DNA from: Aquimarina sp042434915
GTDB taxonomy: Bacteria > Bacteroidota > Bacteroidia > Flavobacteriales > Flavobacteriaceae
Length of the DNA: 64,000 nucleotides
Direction: 5' to 3'
Assembly: GCF_042434915.1 (NCBI RefSeq)
Contig: NZ_CP170198.1
Coordinates: 2,108,001-2,172,000 of the forward strand
This document shows, piece by piece, positions 16,509 to 25,928 of the stretch (the stretch's first letter is position 1; each line of letters begins with the position of its first letter). The notes beneath the pieces were generated by a model, which saw nothing but the letters and a program-made list of their open reading frames with translations, did no database searches and was not told the origin of the DNA. The position numbers were made by a program, and so were the translations under genes.

Positions 16509-18782
16509 TTAACCTTTATTTTGCTTTTTAATTAAATTAAGAGCAGATCCTTCTTTAAACCATTCTATTTGCGGAGCATTATATGTATGATTCAATTTGA
16601 TCTCATCTTTTGAACCATCAGCGTGTACGATTTCTAAGATAAGCTGTTTTTCTGGTGCAAATTGATCTAAGTCCAAAAAGTTAAAGGTATCATCTTCCTG
16701 TATTAAATCATAATCACTCTCATTAGCAAATGTCAAACCTAGCATTCCTTGCTTTTTCAGGTTTGTCTCATGTATACGGGCAAAAGATTTAACAATAACC
16801 GCTCTTACTCCAAGATGTCTAGGCTCCATAGCAGCATGCTCTCTAGAAGATCCTTCACCATAGTTATGATCACCCACTACAATTGTAGGGATACCTGCTG
16901 CTTTATATTCACGTTGAGTATCTGGCACACCACCGTACTCTGAATTTAATTGATTTTTTACAAAATTTGTCTTTTTATTATAAGCATTTACAGCTCCTAT
17001 CAAACAATTATTTGAGATATTATCGAGGTGACCTCTATAACGCAACCAAGGCCCTGCCATAGATATGTGATCTGTAGTACATTTACCAAAAGCTTTAATA
17101 AGCAATTTGGCACCTGTTATATTCTTTCCATCCCACGGCTCAAAAGGAGTTAATAATTCAATACGTTCAGAATTAGGATCTACTTTTACAGCGACTCCAG
17201 AACCATCCTCTAGGGGTGCTAAATATCCAGCATCTTCTACTTCAAAACCTTTTGGTGGTAATTCCCATCCTGTTGGCTCATCAAACATCACTTCTTGACC
17301 ATCTTCGTTTATCAAAGAATCCTTTAAAGGATTGAAATCCAAACGTCCAGCAACTGCTATTGCAGCAGTCAACTCTGGAGATGCTACGAATGCATGTGTA
17401 TTAGGATTACCATCTGCACGTTTAGCAAAGTTTCTGTTAAAAGAATGAACTATACTGTTTTTGGGTGCATTTTTGGGATCACTATATCTCGCCCATTGAC
17501 CGATACATGGCCCGCAGGCATTAGTGAAAATTTTTGCATCCAATTTTTCAAAAATATCGAGTAAGCCGTCTCTTTCTGCTGTAAACCTCACTTGCTCTGA
17601 CCCGGGATTGATCCCTAGTTCTGCTTTCATTTTTAACCCTTTATCAATTGCCTGCTGTGCAATTGAAGATGCTCTGGATAAATCTTCATAAGACGAATTT
17701 GTACACGAACCGATCAATCCCCATTCCACTTTTAAAGGCCAGTCATTGGCTTTTGCCTTCTCAGTCATTTCACTACCAACTGTTGTGGATAAATCCGGAG
17801 TAAAAGGTCCATTTAACAAGGGTCCTAATTCAGATAGATTAATTTCTATCACTTGATCAAAATAATCTTCTGGATTTGCATATACCTCTGCATCTCCAGT
17901 AAGATGTTCTTTAACAGCATTAGCTGCATCAGCTACATCAGCACGATCTGTCGCACGCAAATAACGCTCCATAGACTCGTCATAGCCAAATGTAGATGTA
18001 GTAGCACCAATCTCGGCACCCATATTACAAATCGTTCCTTTACCTGTACAAGACATAGCAGTAGCACCAGGTCCAAAATATTCTACAATAGCACCAGTTC
18101 CACCTTTTACAGTAAGAATTTCGGCTACTTTTAAAATAACGTCTTTTGGAGCTGTCCAGCCACTAAGCTTTCCTGTTAGTTTAACACCTATTAGCTTTGG
18201 GAATTTTAACTCCCAAGGCATTCCTGCCATAACATCAACCGCATCTGCTCCACCAACACCAATTGCAACCATTCCTAACCCACCGGCATTTACTGTATGA
18301 GAATCTGTACCAATCATCATTCCTCCAGGAAATGCATAATTTTCTAAAACAACTTGATGAATAATTCCCGCACCAGGTTTCCAGAATCCAATTCCATATT
18401 TATTGGATACAGATTCTAAGAAATTAAAAACTTCACTACTACTGTTTAAAGCTGATTTTAAATCTGTATCTGCACCGACTTTGGCCTGGATAAGGTGATC
18501 ACAGTGCACAGTTGTAGGCACAGCTACTTTACCCTTTCCTGCTTGCATAAATTGAAGCAACGCCATCTGTGCTGTAGCATCTTGACAAGCAATACGATCG
18601 GGAGCAAAATCTACATAATCCTTACCTCTGGTAAATGCAGTTGCTGCATTGCCATCCCATAAATGAGAATATAAAATTTTCTCTGCCAAGGTCAAAGGTT
18701 TACCAGTAACTTCACGAGCTGCTGTTACGCGCTCTGCCACTTGGTCATATACCTTTTTTATCATATCGATATCAAATGCCAT
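16509..18782 (-). CDS. acn: Aconitate hydratase
   Basis: A 757-residue aconitase of the mitochondrial-like type that isomerises citrate to isocitrate in the TCA cycle using a [4Fe-4S] cluster. The cluster cysteines are visible in GSCTNSSYEDL and NACGPCIGQW, along with GTDSHTVNAGGLG and the C-terminal swivel-domain segments CTTDHISMAGPWLRYRGHL and GDHNYGEGSSREHAAMEPR (substrate-binding Ser-Arg). Length fits. It is a single-gene unit on minus with its own terminator. No citrate synthase or isocitrate dehydrogenase gene is near. Confidence 0.96.
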   Translation of the reverse strand: MAFDIDMIKKVYDQVAERVTAAREVTGKPLTLAEKILYSHLWDGNAATAFTRGKDYVDFAPDRIACQDATAQMALLQFMQAGKGKVAVPTTVHCDHLIQAKVGADTDLKSALNSSSEVFNFLESVSNKYGIGFWKPGAGIIHQVVLENYAFPGGMMIGTDSHTVNAGGLGMVAIGVGGADAVDVMAGMPWELKFPKLIGVKLTGKLSGWTAPKDVILKVAEILTVKGGTGAIVEYFGPGATAMSCTGKGTICNMGAEIGATTSTFGYDESMERYLRATDRADVADAANAVKEHLTGDAEVYANPEDYFDQVIEINLSELGPLLNGPFTPDLSTTVGSEMTEKAKANDWPLKVEWGLIGSCTNSSYEDLSRASSIAQQAIDKGLKMKAELGINPGSEQVRFTAERDGLLDIFEKLDAKIFTNACGPCIGQWARYSDPKNAPKNSIVHSFNRNFAKRADGNPNTHAFVASPELTAAIAVAGRLDFNPLKDSLINEDGQEVMFDEPTGWELPPKGFEVEDAGYLAPLEDGSGVAVKVDPNSERIELLTPFEPWDGKNITGAKLLIKAFGKCTTDHISMAGPWLRYRGHLDNISNNCLIGAVNAYNKKTNFVKNQLNSEYGGVPDTQREYKAAGIPTIVVGDHNYGEGSSREHAAMEPRHLGVRAVIVKSFARIHETNLKKQGMLGLTFANESDYDLIQEDDTFNFLDLDQFAPEKQLILEIVHADGSKDEIKLNHTYNAPQIEWFKEGSALNLIKKQNKG

Positions 18783-19022
18783 ATATTACAATTTTTTAGT
18801 GTTGAAAAGTCTTGCGAAAATACAAATTTTAAAGGATATTATTTAATGTATAGCCACTTTCCTTTGTTTTTACATATTTAAAAAAATATCATTGTTGAAT
18901 TATTGAAATCGATAAAATTCGAATAAAAAATCTAATAAATTAATAAAAATGAACCTATATACAAGTCATAAATTGACAATAATTTACGAAAACGTTATTG
19001 TTACTTACTTACAAAGTTTATA

Positions 19023-19066
19023 AAAAGGAAAAAGGAGAAAATATAACATTCCTCCTTTTTCCTTTT
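19023..19066 (-). terminator. Terminator after the Lys-rich secreted protein gene
   Basis: Arms aaaaggaaaaaggag (19023-19037) and ctcctttttcctttt (19052-19066) pair perfectly around a 14-nt loop; the minus-strand 3' side is T-rich. It lies 16 nt beyond the stop. The rest of the 299-bp gap (18783-19081) shows no other clear feature. Confidence 0.75.
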
Positions 19067-19081
19067 GATCTAGATAGCAAT

Positions 19082-19558
19082 CTACTGTTTTTTTCTCTTC
19101 TTATCTTTTGAATGAAGTTTATCATAAAGCGCTACTTGTGTTTCTGTCAAAGACTCTTTAAAAATTGACTTTAACAGCTCTTGCTTTTTCCTAAACTCTT
19201 CAATCATTTCTTTTTGGTCTTCTGTATAGAAATTTTGCATTCTTTCCTTTCTATTCTTTGTATACCCCTTCTTTGCATCTTTTCGTGCTTCTTTCCTTGC
19301 TTCTTTTTTTGCTTTAAGGGTAGCACGTTGTTCATCGGTAAAGGATTCTCTCAAAGCATTTTTATGAGCTTTTTTAGATTCTTTAATTGCATCCCATGAC
19401 TCTTTTTGATTTTGATCTAGAGAAGCTAAAAACTCTTTTCTGTATTCTTTATGCTTTCCACGATGCTCAGTATTCTTTTCCTTTTGTGCAATGGCACCAC
19501 TGATTGCAAAAACACACATAATCGCTACCAGTACTATTTGTTTCATTTCTTTCTTCAT
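19082..19558 (-). CDS. Secreted Lys/Glu-rich helical protein, Spy/CpxP-like (unassigned)
   Basis: A 158-residue protein with a Sec signal peptide (KQIVLVAIMCVFAISGAIAQ) and a mature part that is very rich in Lys, Glu and Arg and predicted mostly helical. Three short repeats resemble the LTxxQ/FTxEQ motifs of Spy/CpxP periplasmic chaperones (FTDEQRATLK, YTEDQKEMIE, LTETQVALY). Spy binds unfolded proteins in the periplasm; the likeness here is motif-level only. Cluster context (MoxR, SurA-like foldases next door, OmpH nearby) favours an envelope stress role, but this is inference. Confidence 0.6.
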   Translation of the reverse strand: MKKEMKQIVLVAIMCVFAISGAIAQKEKNTEHRGKHKEYRKEFLASLDQNQKESWDAIKESKKAHKNALRESFTDEQRATLKAKKEARKEARKDAKKGYTKNRKERMQNFYTEDQKEMIEEFRKKQELLKSIFKESLTETQVALYDKLHSKDKKRKKQ

Positions 19559-19630
19559 AATATTAAAGTTTTAGTTTTAATAATTAGACTGAAAGAAGTT
19601 TGAAAGGTTTAAATAATATAAAGAAATACT

Positions 19631-20584
19631 TTAGAATAGGCTTTGAATAATGGATTCAATTGAAACACCTTCAGCTTCAGCTTTGTAGTTTTTAATCATA
19701 CGATGACGCAAAATTCCAAAAGCAACTGATTTGACATCTTCAATATCAGGAGAAAATTTACCTTGCACAGCTGCATGAGTTTTGGCTGCCAAAATTAAAT
19801 TCTGTGATGCTCTAGGCCCAGCTCCCCAATCAATATATTGTTTAACTAAATCGGATGCTAATTCACCTTTTGGCCGTGTAGCTCCAACCATACGTACAGC
19901 ATATTCTACCACGTTATCTGCTACTGGGATACGTCTTACTAATTCTTGAAATTCAACAATCTCTGTAGCTGTAAATAATGAATTAATCTGCTTATTACTG
20001 TTGCCTGTAGTACTTTTAACAACCTCTACCTCTTCCTCAAAACTTGGATATTGGAGCTCGATCGAAAACATAAATCGATCTAGTTGCGCCTCTGGCAAAG
20101 GATAGGTTCCCTCTTGCTCTATAGGGTTTTGAGTGGCTAACACAAAATAAGGTAGAGCTAATTTATAGTTTTGTCCAGCCACGGTAACCGAACGTTCTTG
20201 CATAGCTTCTAGAAGAGCAGCTTGAGTTTTTGGCGGAGTTCTATTAATCTCATCTGCAAGAATAATGTTAGAAAAAATAGGGCCTTTGAGAAATTTGAAT
20301 TGCCTAGTTTCATCTAATATTTCACTACCCAAAATATCGCTTGGCATTAAATCTGGCGTAAATTGAATTCTTTTAAAATCTAAACCTAATGCTTTTGCTA
20401 TGGTGTTTACCATTAAGGTTTTTGCTAAACCAGGGACTCCTACTAATAAAGCATGACCTCCAGAAAATACAGCGATCAATATTTGATCAATTACTTTTTC
20501 TTGACCAATGATTATTTTCCCTATTTCTTGTTTAAGCGCTTTGTGCTTTACAACCAATTTTTCTACCGCAGATACATCAGACAT
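19631..20584 (-). CDS. MoxR-family AAA ATPase
   Basis: A 317-residue MoxR ATPase. Seen: Walker A region VGVPGLAKTLMVN near 48-60, Walker B/DEI motif NIILADEINRTPPKTQAALLEAMQE near 106-130, sensor 1 LATQNPIEQEGTYPLPEAQLDRFMF and the C-terminal AAA lid WGAGPRASQNLI. MoxR proteins act as chaperone-like ATPases that load metals or assemble complexes, usually with a VWA-domain partner. No VWA/DUF58 gene is adjacent in this window; instead it follows the SurA-like gene by 10 nt, and is probably the last gene of the foldase operon. Confidence 0.94.
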   Translation of the reverse strand: MSDVSAVEKLVVKHKALKQEIGKIIIGQEKVIDQILIAVFSGGHALLVGVPGLAKTLMVNTIAKALGLDFKRIQFTPDLMPSDILGSEILDETRQFKFLKGPIFSNIILADEINRTPPKTQAALLEAMQERSVTVAGQNYKLALPYFVLATQNPIEQEGTYPLPEAQLDRFMFSIELQYPSFEEEVEVVKSTTGNSNKQINSLFTATEIVEFQELVRRIPVADNVVEYAVRMVGATRPKGELASDLVKQYIDWGAGPRASQNLILAAKTHAAVQGKFSPDIEDVKSVAFGILRHRMIKNYKAEAEGVSIESIIQSLF

Positions 20585-20594
20585 ATGTTACTTG

Positions 20595-22070
20595 TTATTC
20601 GTTCTTTAACCAATTACCACTATACTCGCAATTTCTATATTCACCATTAATTTTGATATAGGTATCCATTATTTTTTCATCTTGCCAATCTCGAATGGCA
20701 TCAATTTGTTTTTTCTTTAAAGCTAATTCTTGTATCTTAAGATAATCATTAGCATACTCTGCTATATGTTCGTCGTATCGGTTGAGTACGGTAATTAATT
20801 TAAATTTCTTTCTTCCTTGACGATCTTGATCAGGAATTACTAGAGAAATCTCATTTGTTTTCAATTTTGAAACTTGGTCATATAAGATAGGATCGACTTT
20901 GGTTAATTCAAATCGTGTATCTCCCGTAGTTGGATTAATTAATTGTCCGCCGTCCTCACGCGTTTCTTTTTCATCACTAAATTGACGTGCTGCGTCCTTA
21001 AATTTTATGGTTCCGGCTACTAATTCTGCACGTATAGAATCTACCAATTTTTTGGCAGTCTCTACCGTTTCTCTAGTAACATCGGGAATTAATAGGATGT
21101 GACGAACATCAATTTCTTCTCCTCTAATTTTATCTACTTTGAGTAAATGCCATCCAAAATCTGTTTTAAATGGCTCACTGACCTCTCCTTCTTGAGCACT
21201 AAAAGCTACGTCTTTAAATTCTTTTGCAAAAGGTGTTTGACGATTAAGGGTATACTTTCCTCCAGTAGATTTTGAACCAGGATCTTGAGAGTACAACACT
21301 GCTTTGGTAGCAAAACTACTTCCATTCTCTACTATATCTTCTCTAAACTGATTGAGTCGATCGATTACTTTTTGCTCTTCGGAGTCTGGAACCTTAGGCT
21401 CTATAATTATTTGAGCTAACTCGACTTCGGTACCAAAAAGCGGACGTTCATCTACTGGGATCTCATCAAAAAACTCTCGTACTTCTTCTGGCGTAACATC
21501 AATATCTGCGATAATTTTTGATCGCATTTTTTCTGCTAATTTGTTGGATTTATTTATCTCGAATAATTCCTTCCTAAATTCACTTACATCATCCTTTTTA
21601 TAGAATTTAAGTACTTTCTCTACAGACCCTAGTTCTCTAGTCATGTAATCTAACTGTTGATCTACCATACTATTAACCTCTGCTTCTGGTACTAGTATAC
21701 TGTCCTGTACTGCATGGTGCGCATATAGTTTGCTCTCAAAAAGGCTCCCTGCTAGTTGACACTGACTTACGTTTGCTGCAGAAACACCTTCACTAATTAA
21801 TTGTTGATATGCTATATTAACATCACTATCCAAAATAACATGTTGGCCAATTACAGCGGCTACTCCATCGATCTTAATTCGTTGAAATGGTTGTACAGAA
21901 TCTACAGAAGCAGCTATGGCAGGTTGTATGGTATCTTTAATCGGCTTCTCAATTACTTCGTCTTCAATGATCTCTTGGGCATTGCTCGTTATGGCCGTAG
22001 TCAATGAAAATAATGCACTGCATAGTGCTGTTTTAATTATATAGTTCAAATTGTTTGTCTTTAATCGCAT
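20595..22070 (-). CDS. surA: SurA-like periplasmic chaperone / parvulin peptidyl-prolyl isomerase
   Basis: A 491-residue secreted protein. It starts with a signal peptide (ALCSALFSLTTAITSNAQ), has an N-terminal SurA-type chaperone region (IDGVAAVIGQHVILDSDVN near 69-87), then two parvulin-type domains: one near 200-305 (ELAQIIIEP ... GGKYTLNRQTPFAKEFKDVA ... FKTDFGWHLLKVD), and one near 308-410 (VRHILLIPD ... DGGQL). SurA escorts outer-membrane proteins through the periplasm. The start overlaps the preceding parvulin lipoprotein gene by 38 nt. A surA assignment rests on domain order; orthology to E. coli SurA is likely but not tested. Confidence 0.9.
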   Translation of the reverse strand: MRLKTNNLNYIIKTALCSALFSLTTAITSNAQEIIEDEVIEKPIKDTIQPAIAASVDSVQPFQRIKIDGVAAVIGQHVILDSDVNIAYQQLISEGVSAANVSQCQLAGSLFESKLYAHHAVQDSILVPEAEVNSMVDQQLDYMTRELGSVEKVLKFYKKDDVSEFRKELFEINKSNKLAEKMRSKIIADIDVTPEEVREFFDEIPVDERPLFGTEVELAQIIIEPKVPDSEEQKVIDRLNQFREDIVENGSSFATKAVLYSQDPGSKSTGGKYTLNRQTPFAKEFKDVAFSAQEGEVSEPFKTDFGWHLLKVDKIRGEEIDVRHILLIPDVTRETVETAKKLVDSIRAELVAGTIKFKDAARQFSDEKETREDGGQLINPTTGDTRFELTKVDPILYDQVSKLKTNEISLVIPDQDRQGRKKFKLITVLNRYDEHIAEYANDYLKIQELALKKKQIDAIRDWQDEKIMDTYIKINGEYRNCEYSGNWLKNE

Positions 22071-22881
22071 CTTTTATAATGTCCTTTTCTAATTTTTTTG
22101 TCAATTCGAGTTTTCGTCGGTTTAAAATAATCTGTCGTATCGTCGGTGTTATAAACTCTATGGGAGCTTTTGTTCCCGCTTCTAACAGCTTAACTATTTT
22201 GATCATATAAATTCCTGACGTATCTCTAATCTGCACAAATTTACCATCTTTTATAAGCTTCTCCCTATTATTTTCTTTAAGAATTGGTAGTAAATTAATG
22301 ACTCTATCCTTTGTTACCCAAACAGAATCATTAAAAGAATACGCTATAAAATCTATCTTATCTTCTAGCAAATCTTGCTTATCGTCTTCATTATAACGTT
22401 CAATTTTACGTTGCGTTGCAACAATCTCGTTATATGTTGTGGGCAAATGTAAGTAACGTAATTGTACTATATCATTATTGAGATTAAAATTATCAATATT
22501 TGTTGTATAGTAATTATTTACTTCTAAATCTGAAACCTCAACATCAATAGCTTTGTTAACTACTGCACTTTTATAGGCATTGATGTATAATGAACTGCGG
22601 TAATCCTCAACAAGTTCTTCAAATGTTTTTTGCTCTTTTTTGGTTAGATTTAATTCTGCTTTGTTAATAAACAACTGTTTTTTAGCCCATCGATTGATAA
22701 AATTATTAACTAGACTGATGCTATCTTCTTTACTTACACCTTCTGGAACCAATCCTTGAATATCTTCTTCATATAAATATGAATTATTGACTCTAGCCAC
22801 CGTATTTTGCCGTAACTGTTTTTTAAAATTTTCACAAGAACTGAAAAAAATAAAAATGAATATTATATATATGTAGCGCAT
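22033..22881 (-). CDS. Parvulin-related lipoprotein foldase
   Basis: A 282-residue lipoprotein: N-terminus with hydrophobic stretch and lipobox FFSSC near residues 12-16. Following the lipid anchor, ARVNNSYLYEEDIQGLV resembles the SurA N-terminal segment. The rest is helical with a degenerate parvulin-like region (QLRYLHLP, FVQIRDTSGIYMIKIVK). Catalytic-site residues of PPIases are not obvious, so it may be a pure chaperone. It lies between two parvulin genes, overlapping the upstream one by 1 nt and the downstream one by 38 nt, so translation is probably coupled. Confidence 0.75.
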   Translation of the reverse strand: MRYIYIIFIFIFFSSCENFKKQLRQNTVARVNNSYLYEEDIQGLVPEGVSKEDSISLVNNFINRWAKKQLFINKAELNLTKKEQKTFEELVEDYRSSLYINAYKSAVVNKAIDVEVSDLEVNNYYTTNIDNFNLNNDIVQLRYLHLPTTYNEIVATQRKIERYNEDDKQDLLEDKIDFIAYSFNDSVWVTKDRVINLLPILKENNREKLIKDGKFVQIRDTSGIYMIKIVKLLEAGTKAPIEFITPTIRQIILNRRKLELTKKLEKDIIKDAIKDKQFELYN

Positions 22882-24821
22882 TAATTCTCTAGTTCAATTT
22901 TAAGTTTACGTAGTGTTGTTGAGTTAATTTTAACGTCATATCTTTTTTGAAGACTATTTAACCATTGTTTTTCGAGATAAGTTTGATAGTCATTGACCAC
23001 TATACCCTTTATTTCTTCTAATGAAAGTGTTCTTGAAGGAATCTGTTCCTTTATAAACAACAATGTGAAATAGTTTTTTTCCTCCGTAATAGTATAATTC
23101 CCTACTGATTGCATCTGATCTATTTTAAATGGTAGTGCCTTGGCTGTTTGCACTATTTCATCAAAAATCACAGGTACTATATCATTCGTATTTACTTTTT
23201 CATTTATTTGTTTCAAAGGTATTCCTCTATGTAATTGATTTTTAATAGTTTGCAAAATACTCTTATCAACAGATGAAGCTTTAATAACTCTATATCTTTT
23301 GTCTTGTTGGTATTGATCAGTATGTTGCAAATAAAAAGCTTTTAAACCCACTGTATCATTTTGTGCTTTATCCCAAATTTTGGACTCCATCAAATCGAAT
23401 AACAATAAGCCGTTACGATATTCATTTAAAACTGCAGCGTATTCTGAGTTCTCTGATTCTAAATTATTAGAGTAATAAACTAGGGCTTCATTTTTCTGAA
23501 ATGCGCGAAATTGTTTTTTTATAAAGTCTTTCCCTTTTTGACGCCCGACACCAACATTTTTTAAAAAATTGATAAAATCTCGATACAAAATTTTTTTTGT
23601 GCCTATGACAAATACTTCTGTATATGCTTGTTTTTTGCTAAGTGTAATATCTTGAATAGCGGTCGTAGCTGTTATGGAATCAAAAAAAATGATATGTTGC
23701 TCATCTATAGATATATTGTACTTTTTAAGTAACTTTTCACTAAAAGAATCTACTTCCATTTTAGAACGATCATCCTTTTTAATTTGAGATCTCAACTTAG
23801 ATTTAATTTTCTCAAAAGACTCTATCGGTTGCTTATCAATTACTTTGATGATATGCCACCCTTTATTTGTTTTAAAAGGTTTGGAAACCGCCCCAACCGT
23901 ATCCAAACTAAAAGCAATGTTTTCAAAGATCTCAGAATTTGTTCCTCCTTTTTTAAAAGGTTTTGTAATACCATTTAAAATTTTAGCTTGATTATTTTCA
24001 CTGTAGGCATTGAATAACGTTTCAAAAGAAACACCATTTTTATATTGTTTATAAAGGATCTCTATTTGCTTTTGGGCTTGTTTTTCTGTTCGATCGGGAG
24101 TTTCTTTTATAAGAATATCACTTACGGTAATGTAACCTGACACTTCTTCTTTTGCTATAGGTTGTACTATATGATAGCCAAAGGAAGTGCGAAAAGGCAT
24201 GGAAACAGCTCCTAAAGGTGTTGTATACGCAGCGGTTTCAAAAGGGTAAACCATTGAAAAAACAGAAAACCATCCCAAATCGCCAAAGTTTACTTTTACT
24301 GATGGATCTTCACTATTTTCAATTGCAATGGCTTCAAAATCTGCTCCGTTATTAATAGAATCCCGCAAACTCATTAAATGCTTATATACTTTTAATGTAT
24401 CACTTGGCGTACTAGAAGCATCCATAGTACGTAAGATGTGTTTTGCTTTAATTCGATAACGATAGCGCTCATAAGCTTCCTTGAGCATTGGTAAAGTTAC
24501 TGCGGTATCCGACATGAAATTTGATCGCAATTGTTTCTCATAACCCGTTAACTCTGCTAGATATGATTTTTTCTTATCGAGCCCAAGTCGCTGCGCTTCT
24601 TTTATTTTTAATTTATAATGGGTGAATAATTCTAAATATTGATCAACCGTAAGTGTATCCGAATCTGGAGTAACACTTTTATTCTTTAAATAAATACTTT
24701 TAAACTCCTGAGCATATACTGGTTCCTCATTAATAGTAAGCAATATAGCAGACTCTTCCTGTCCCCATACTATTGAAGAGAGCAAAATTGCTGAGACAAT
24801 TAGATTCTTTTTTATACTCAT
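22881..24821 (-). CDS. Large periplasmic parvulin-type peptidyl-prolyl isomerase
   Basis: A 646-residue secreted protein with a signal peptide (NLIVSAILLSSIVWGQ) and two parvulin domains: the first near 125-230 (IKAKHILRTMD, DPSVKVNFGDLGWFSVFSM, FRTSFGYHIVQ), the second near 232-330 (ITVSDILIKETPD, FKTNKGWHIIKV). A long C-terminal region is of unclear fold. It is the first of three successive foldase genes followed by moxR, which suggests a dedicated operon for folding exported or outer-membrane proteins. Paralogues in Bacteroidota are annotated as peptidylprolyl isomerase. Confidence 0.9.
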   Translation of the reverse strand: MSIKKNLIVSAILLSSIVWGQEESAILLTINEEPVYAQEFKSIYLKNKSVTPDSDTLTVDQYLELFTHYKLKIKEAQRLGLDKKKSYLAELTGYEKQLRSNFMSDTAVTLPMLKEAYERYRYRIKAKHILRTMDASSTPSDTLKVYKHLMSLRDSINNGADFEAIAIENSEDPSVKVNFGDLGWFSVFSMVYPFETAAYTTPLGAVSMPFRTSFGYHIVQPIAKEEVSGYITVSDILIKETPDRTEKQAQKQIEILYKQYKNGVSFETLFNAYSENNQAKILNGITKPFKKGGTNSEIFENIAFSLDTVGAVSKPFKTNKGWHIIKVIDKQPIESFEKIKSKLRSQIKKDDRSKMEVDSFSEKLLKKYNISIDEQHIIFFDSITATTAIQDITLSKKQAYTEVFVIGTKKILYRDFINFLKNVGVGRQKGKDFIKKQFRAFQKNEALVYYSNNLESENSEYAAVLNEYRNGLLLFDLMESKIWDKAQNDTVGLKAFYLQHTDQYQQDKRYRVIKASSVDKSILQTIKNQLHRGIPLKQINEKVNTNDIVPVIFDEIVQTAKALPFKIDQMQSVGNYTITEEKNYFTLLFIKEQIPSRTLSLEEIKGIVVNDYQTYLEKQWLNSLQKRYDVKINSTTLRKLKIELEN

Positions 24822-25017
24822 TGTTTTTAGAGAATTTTGAGGGATCGGACAAAAATAACAATATTAAGATATTCTACAACTACCTTACTAACGAATCCTT
24901 AGGTTGAATCGTATGTTAATACATTCTCTTTATCGCAGAGTACTCTTTAGAATGAATTCATATATTTCTAACATATCTCAATATTTTATAATATTTTGCT
25001 TGCTTAGTTTTTAAAAT

Positions 25018-25257
25018 ATGGAGAGAAAAATAAAACTCATATGGGATTTTAGAGGTCCCAATGCTGCACTCACAGCAAAACATCACGAAACTCATTTGAG
25101 AGAGTACGCCACTATTGAGAAACTTGCGTATTTTTTGACAAGTCAACAACATCTTTCAGAAATACACAGTATTGCTTTTATGGTAGTTAATGACAGTGAT
25201 ATGAAAAAAGTAAGAGATGCCTTAAAACCTCATCGAGGTCAAGTTTATAATGAATAA
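25018..25257 (+). CDS. Conserved small protein of unknown function
   Basis: A 79-residue soluble protein, starting MERKIKLIWDFRGPNA and rich in His (KHHETHL, QQHLSEIH). I do not recognise a named domain. The composition, absence of a signal peptide, and position 76 nt before the OmpH gene in the same direction suggest a real gene; it resembles small uncharacterised flavobacterial proteins by eye only. No function proposed. Confidence 0.65.
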   Translation: MERKIKLIWDFRGPNAALTAKHHETHLREYATIEKLAYFLTSQQHLSEIHSIAFMVVNDSDMKKVRDALKPHRGQVYNE

Positions 25258-25293
25258 ATTCATACACGCCACCTTTTTTACGTAAAGTACAAT

Positions 25294-25301
25294 TATATTT
25301 G
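25294..25301 (+). promoter_or_regulatory. Putative -7 element for the OmpH gene
   Basis: TATATTTG matches TAnnTTTG and lies 32 nt before the ATG at 25334. There is no TTG at the -33 distance; a T-rich tract stands there instead. Confidence 0.45.
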
Positions 25302-25333
25302 TACATCTCAGATTTTTTAATTTAAACAAAATA

Positions 25334-25843
25334 ATGAAAAAAATAGCTTTAATAGCTATAATAATCTTTAGTGGATTTTATAGCAATGCTCAATCCAAAG
25401 TAGGAACTATTGATAGTGAATTTATCCTATCTAAAATGCCAGAACTTCCCAAAATTCAAGAAGATTTGAATGCTTACAATAAAAAACTGGAAGATGATCT
25501 AAAAGTGAAGGTAGATCAATATCAGGCAAAAATTGAAGCATATAAGACTCAAGCCGATACGTATACCGATCCTATGAAAAAGACTAAACAAGAGGAAATC
25601 ATTACACTTGAGAATGATATCGCAAAATTTCGTCAAAATGGATCAAAACTTTTTCAAATAAAGCAAAATCAGCTATTACAACCTTTGTACCAAAAAATAG
25701 GCAAAACCCTTGAAGAAATAGCAAAAGCTGAAGGTTATTCACAAATACTCACCATCACAAGCAGTGGACTGGCCTATATTGATCCTAAATTTGACTTAAC
25801 GAAATCAGTTATGTCTAAACTAGGAATTAAAGTAGAAGAATAA
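25334..25843 (+). CDS. OmpH/Skp-family periplasmic chaperone
   Basis: A 169-residue secreted protein with a signal peptide (MKKIALIAIIIFSGFYSNAQ) and the Skp/OmpH plan: short beta strand KVGTIDSEFILSKMPE, long charged coiled-coil arms (about residues 40-125, rich in Lys/Glu/Gln), and a C-terminal strand EGYSQILTITSSGLAYID. Skp trimers hold unfolded outer-membrane proteins in the periplasm. It ends at the bidirectional terminator shared with guaB. Confidence 0.92.
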   Translation: MKKIALIAIIIFSGFYSNAQSKVGTIDSEFILSKMPELPKIQEDLNAYNKKLEDDLKVKVDQYQAKIEAYKTQADTYTDPMKKTKQEEIITLENDIAKFRQNGSKLFQIKQNQLLQPLYQKIGKTLEEIAKAEGYSQILTITSSGLAYIDPKFDLTKSVMSKLGIKVEE

Positions 25844-25866
25844 GTATTATAAAGATATATAGTTAA

Positions 25867-25910
25867 TATAAAAAAGCATGAATGGATACTACCATTCATG
25901 CTTTTTTATA
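25867..25910. terminator. Bidirectional terminator between ompH-like gene and guaB
   Basis: Arms 25867-25885 and 25892-25910 are perfectly complementary over 19 bp (core gcatgaatgg / ccattcatgc), with A-tract on one side and T-tract on the other so that it works for both convergent genes. Confidence 0.9.
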
Positions 25911-25928
25911 GTTAAGATTTTTAACTCT

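Noticed and set aside
17853..18134. Plus-strand open frame within aconitase
   Set aside because: Antisense shadow of a fully conserved enzyme; low-complexity Cys/Ser/Thr composition is a by-product.
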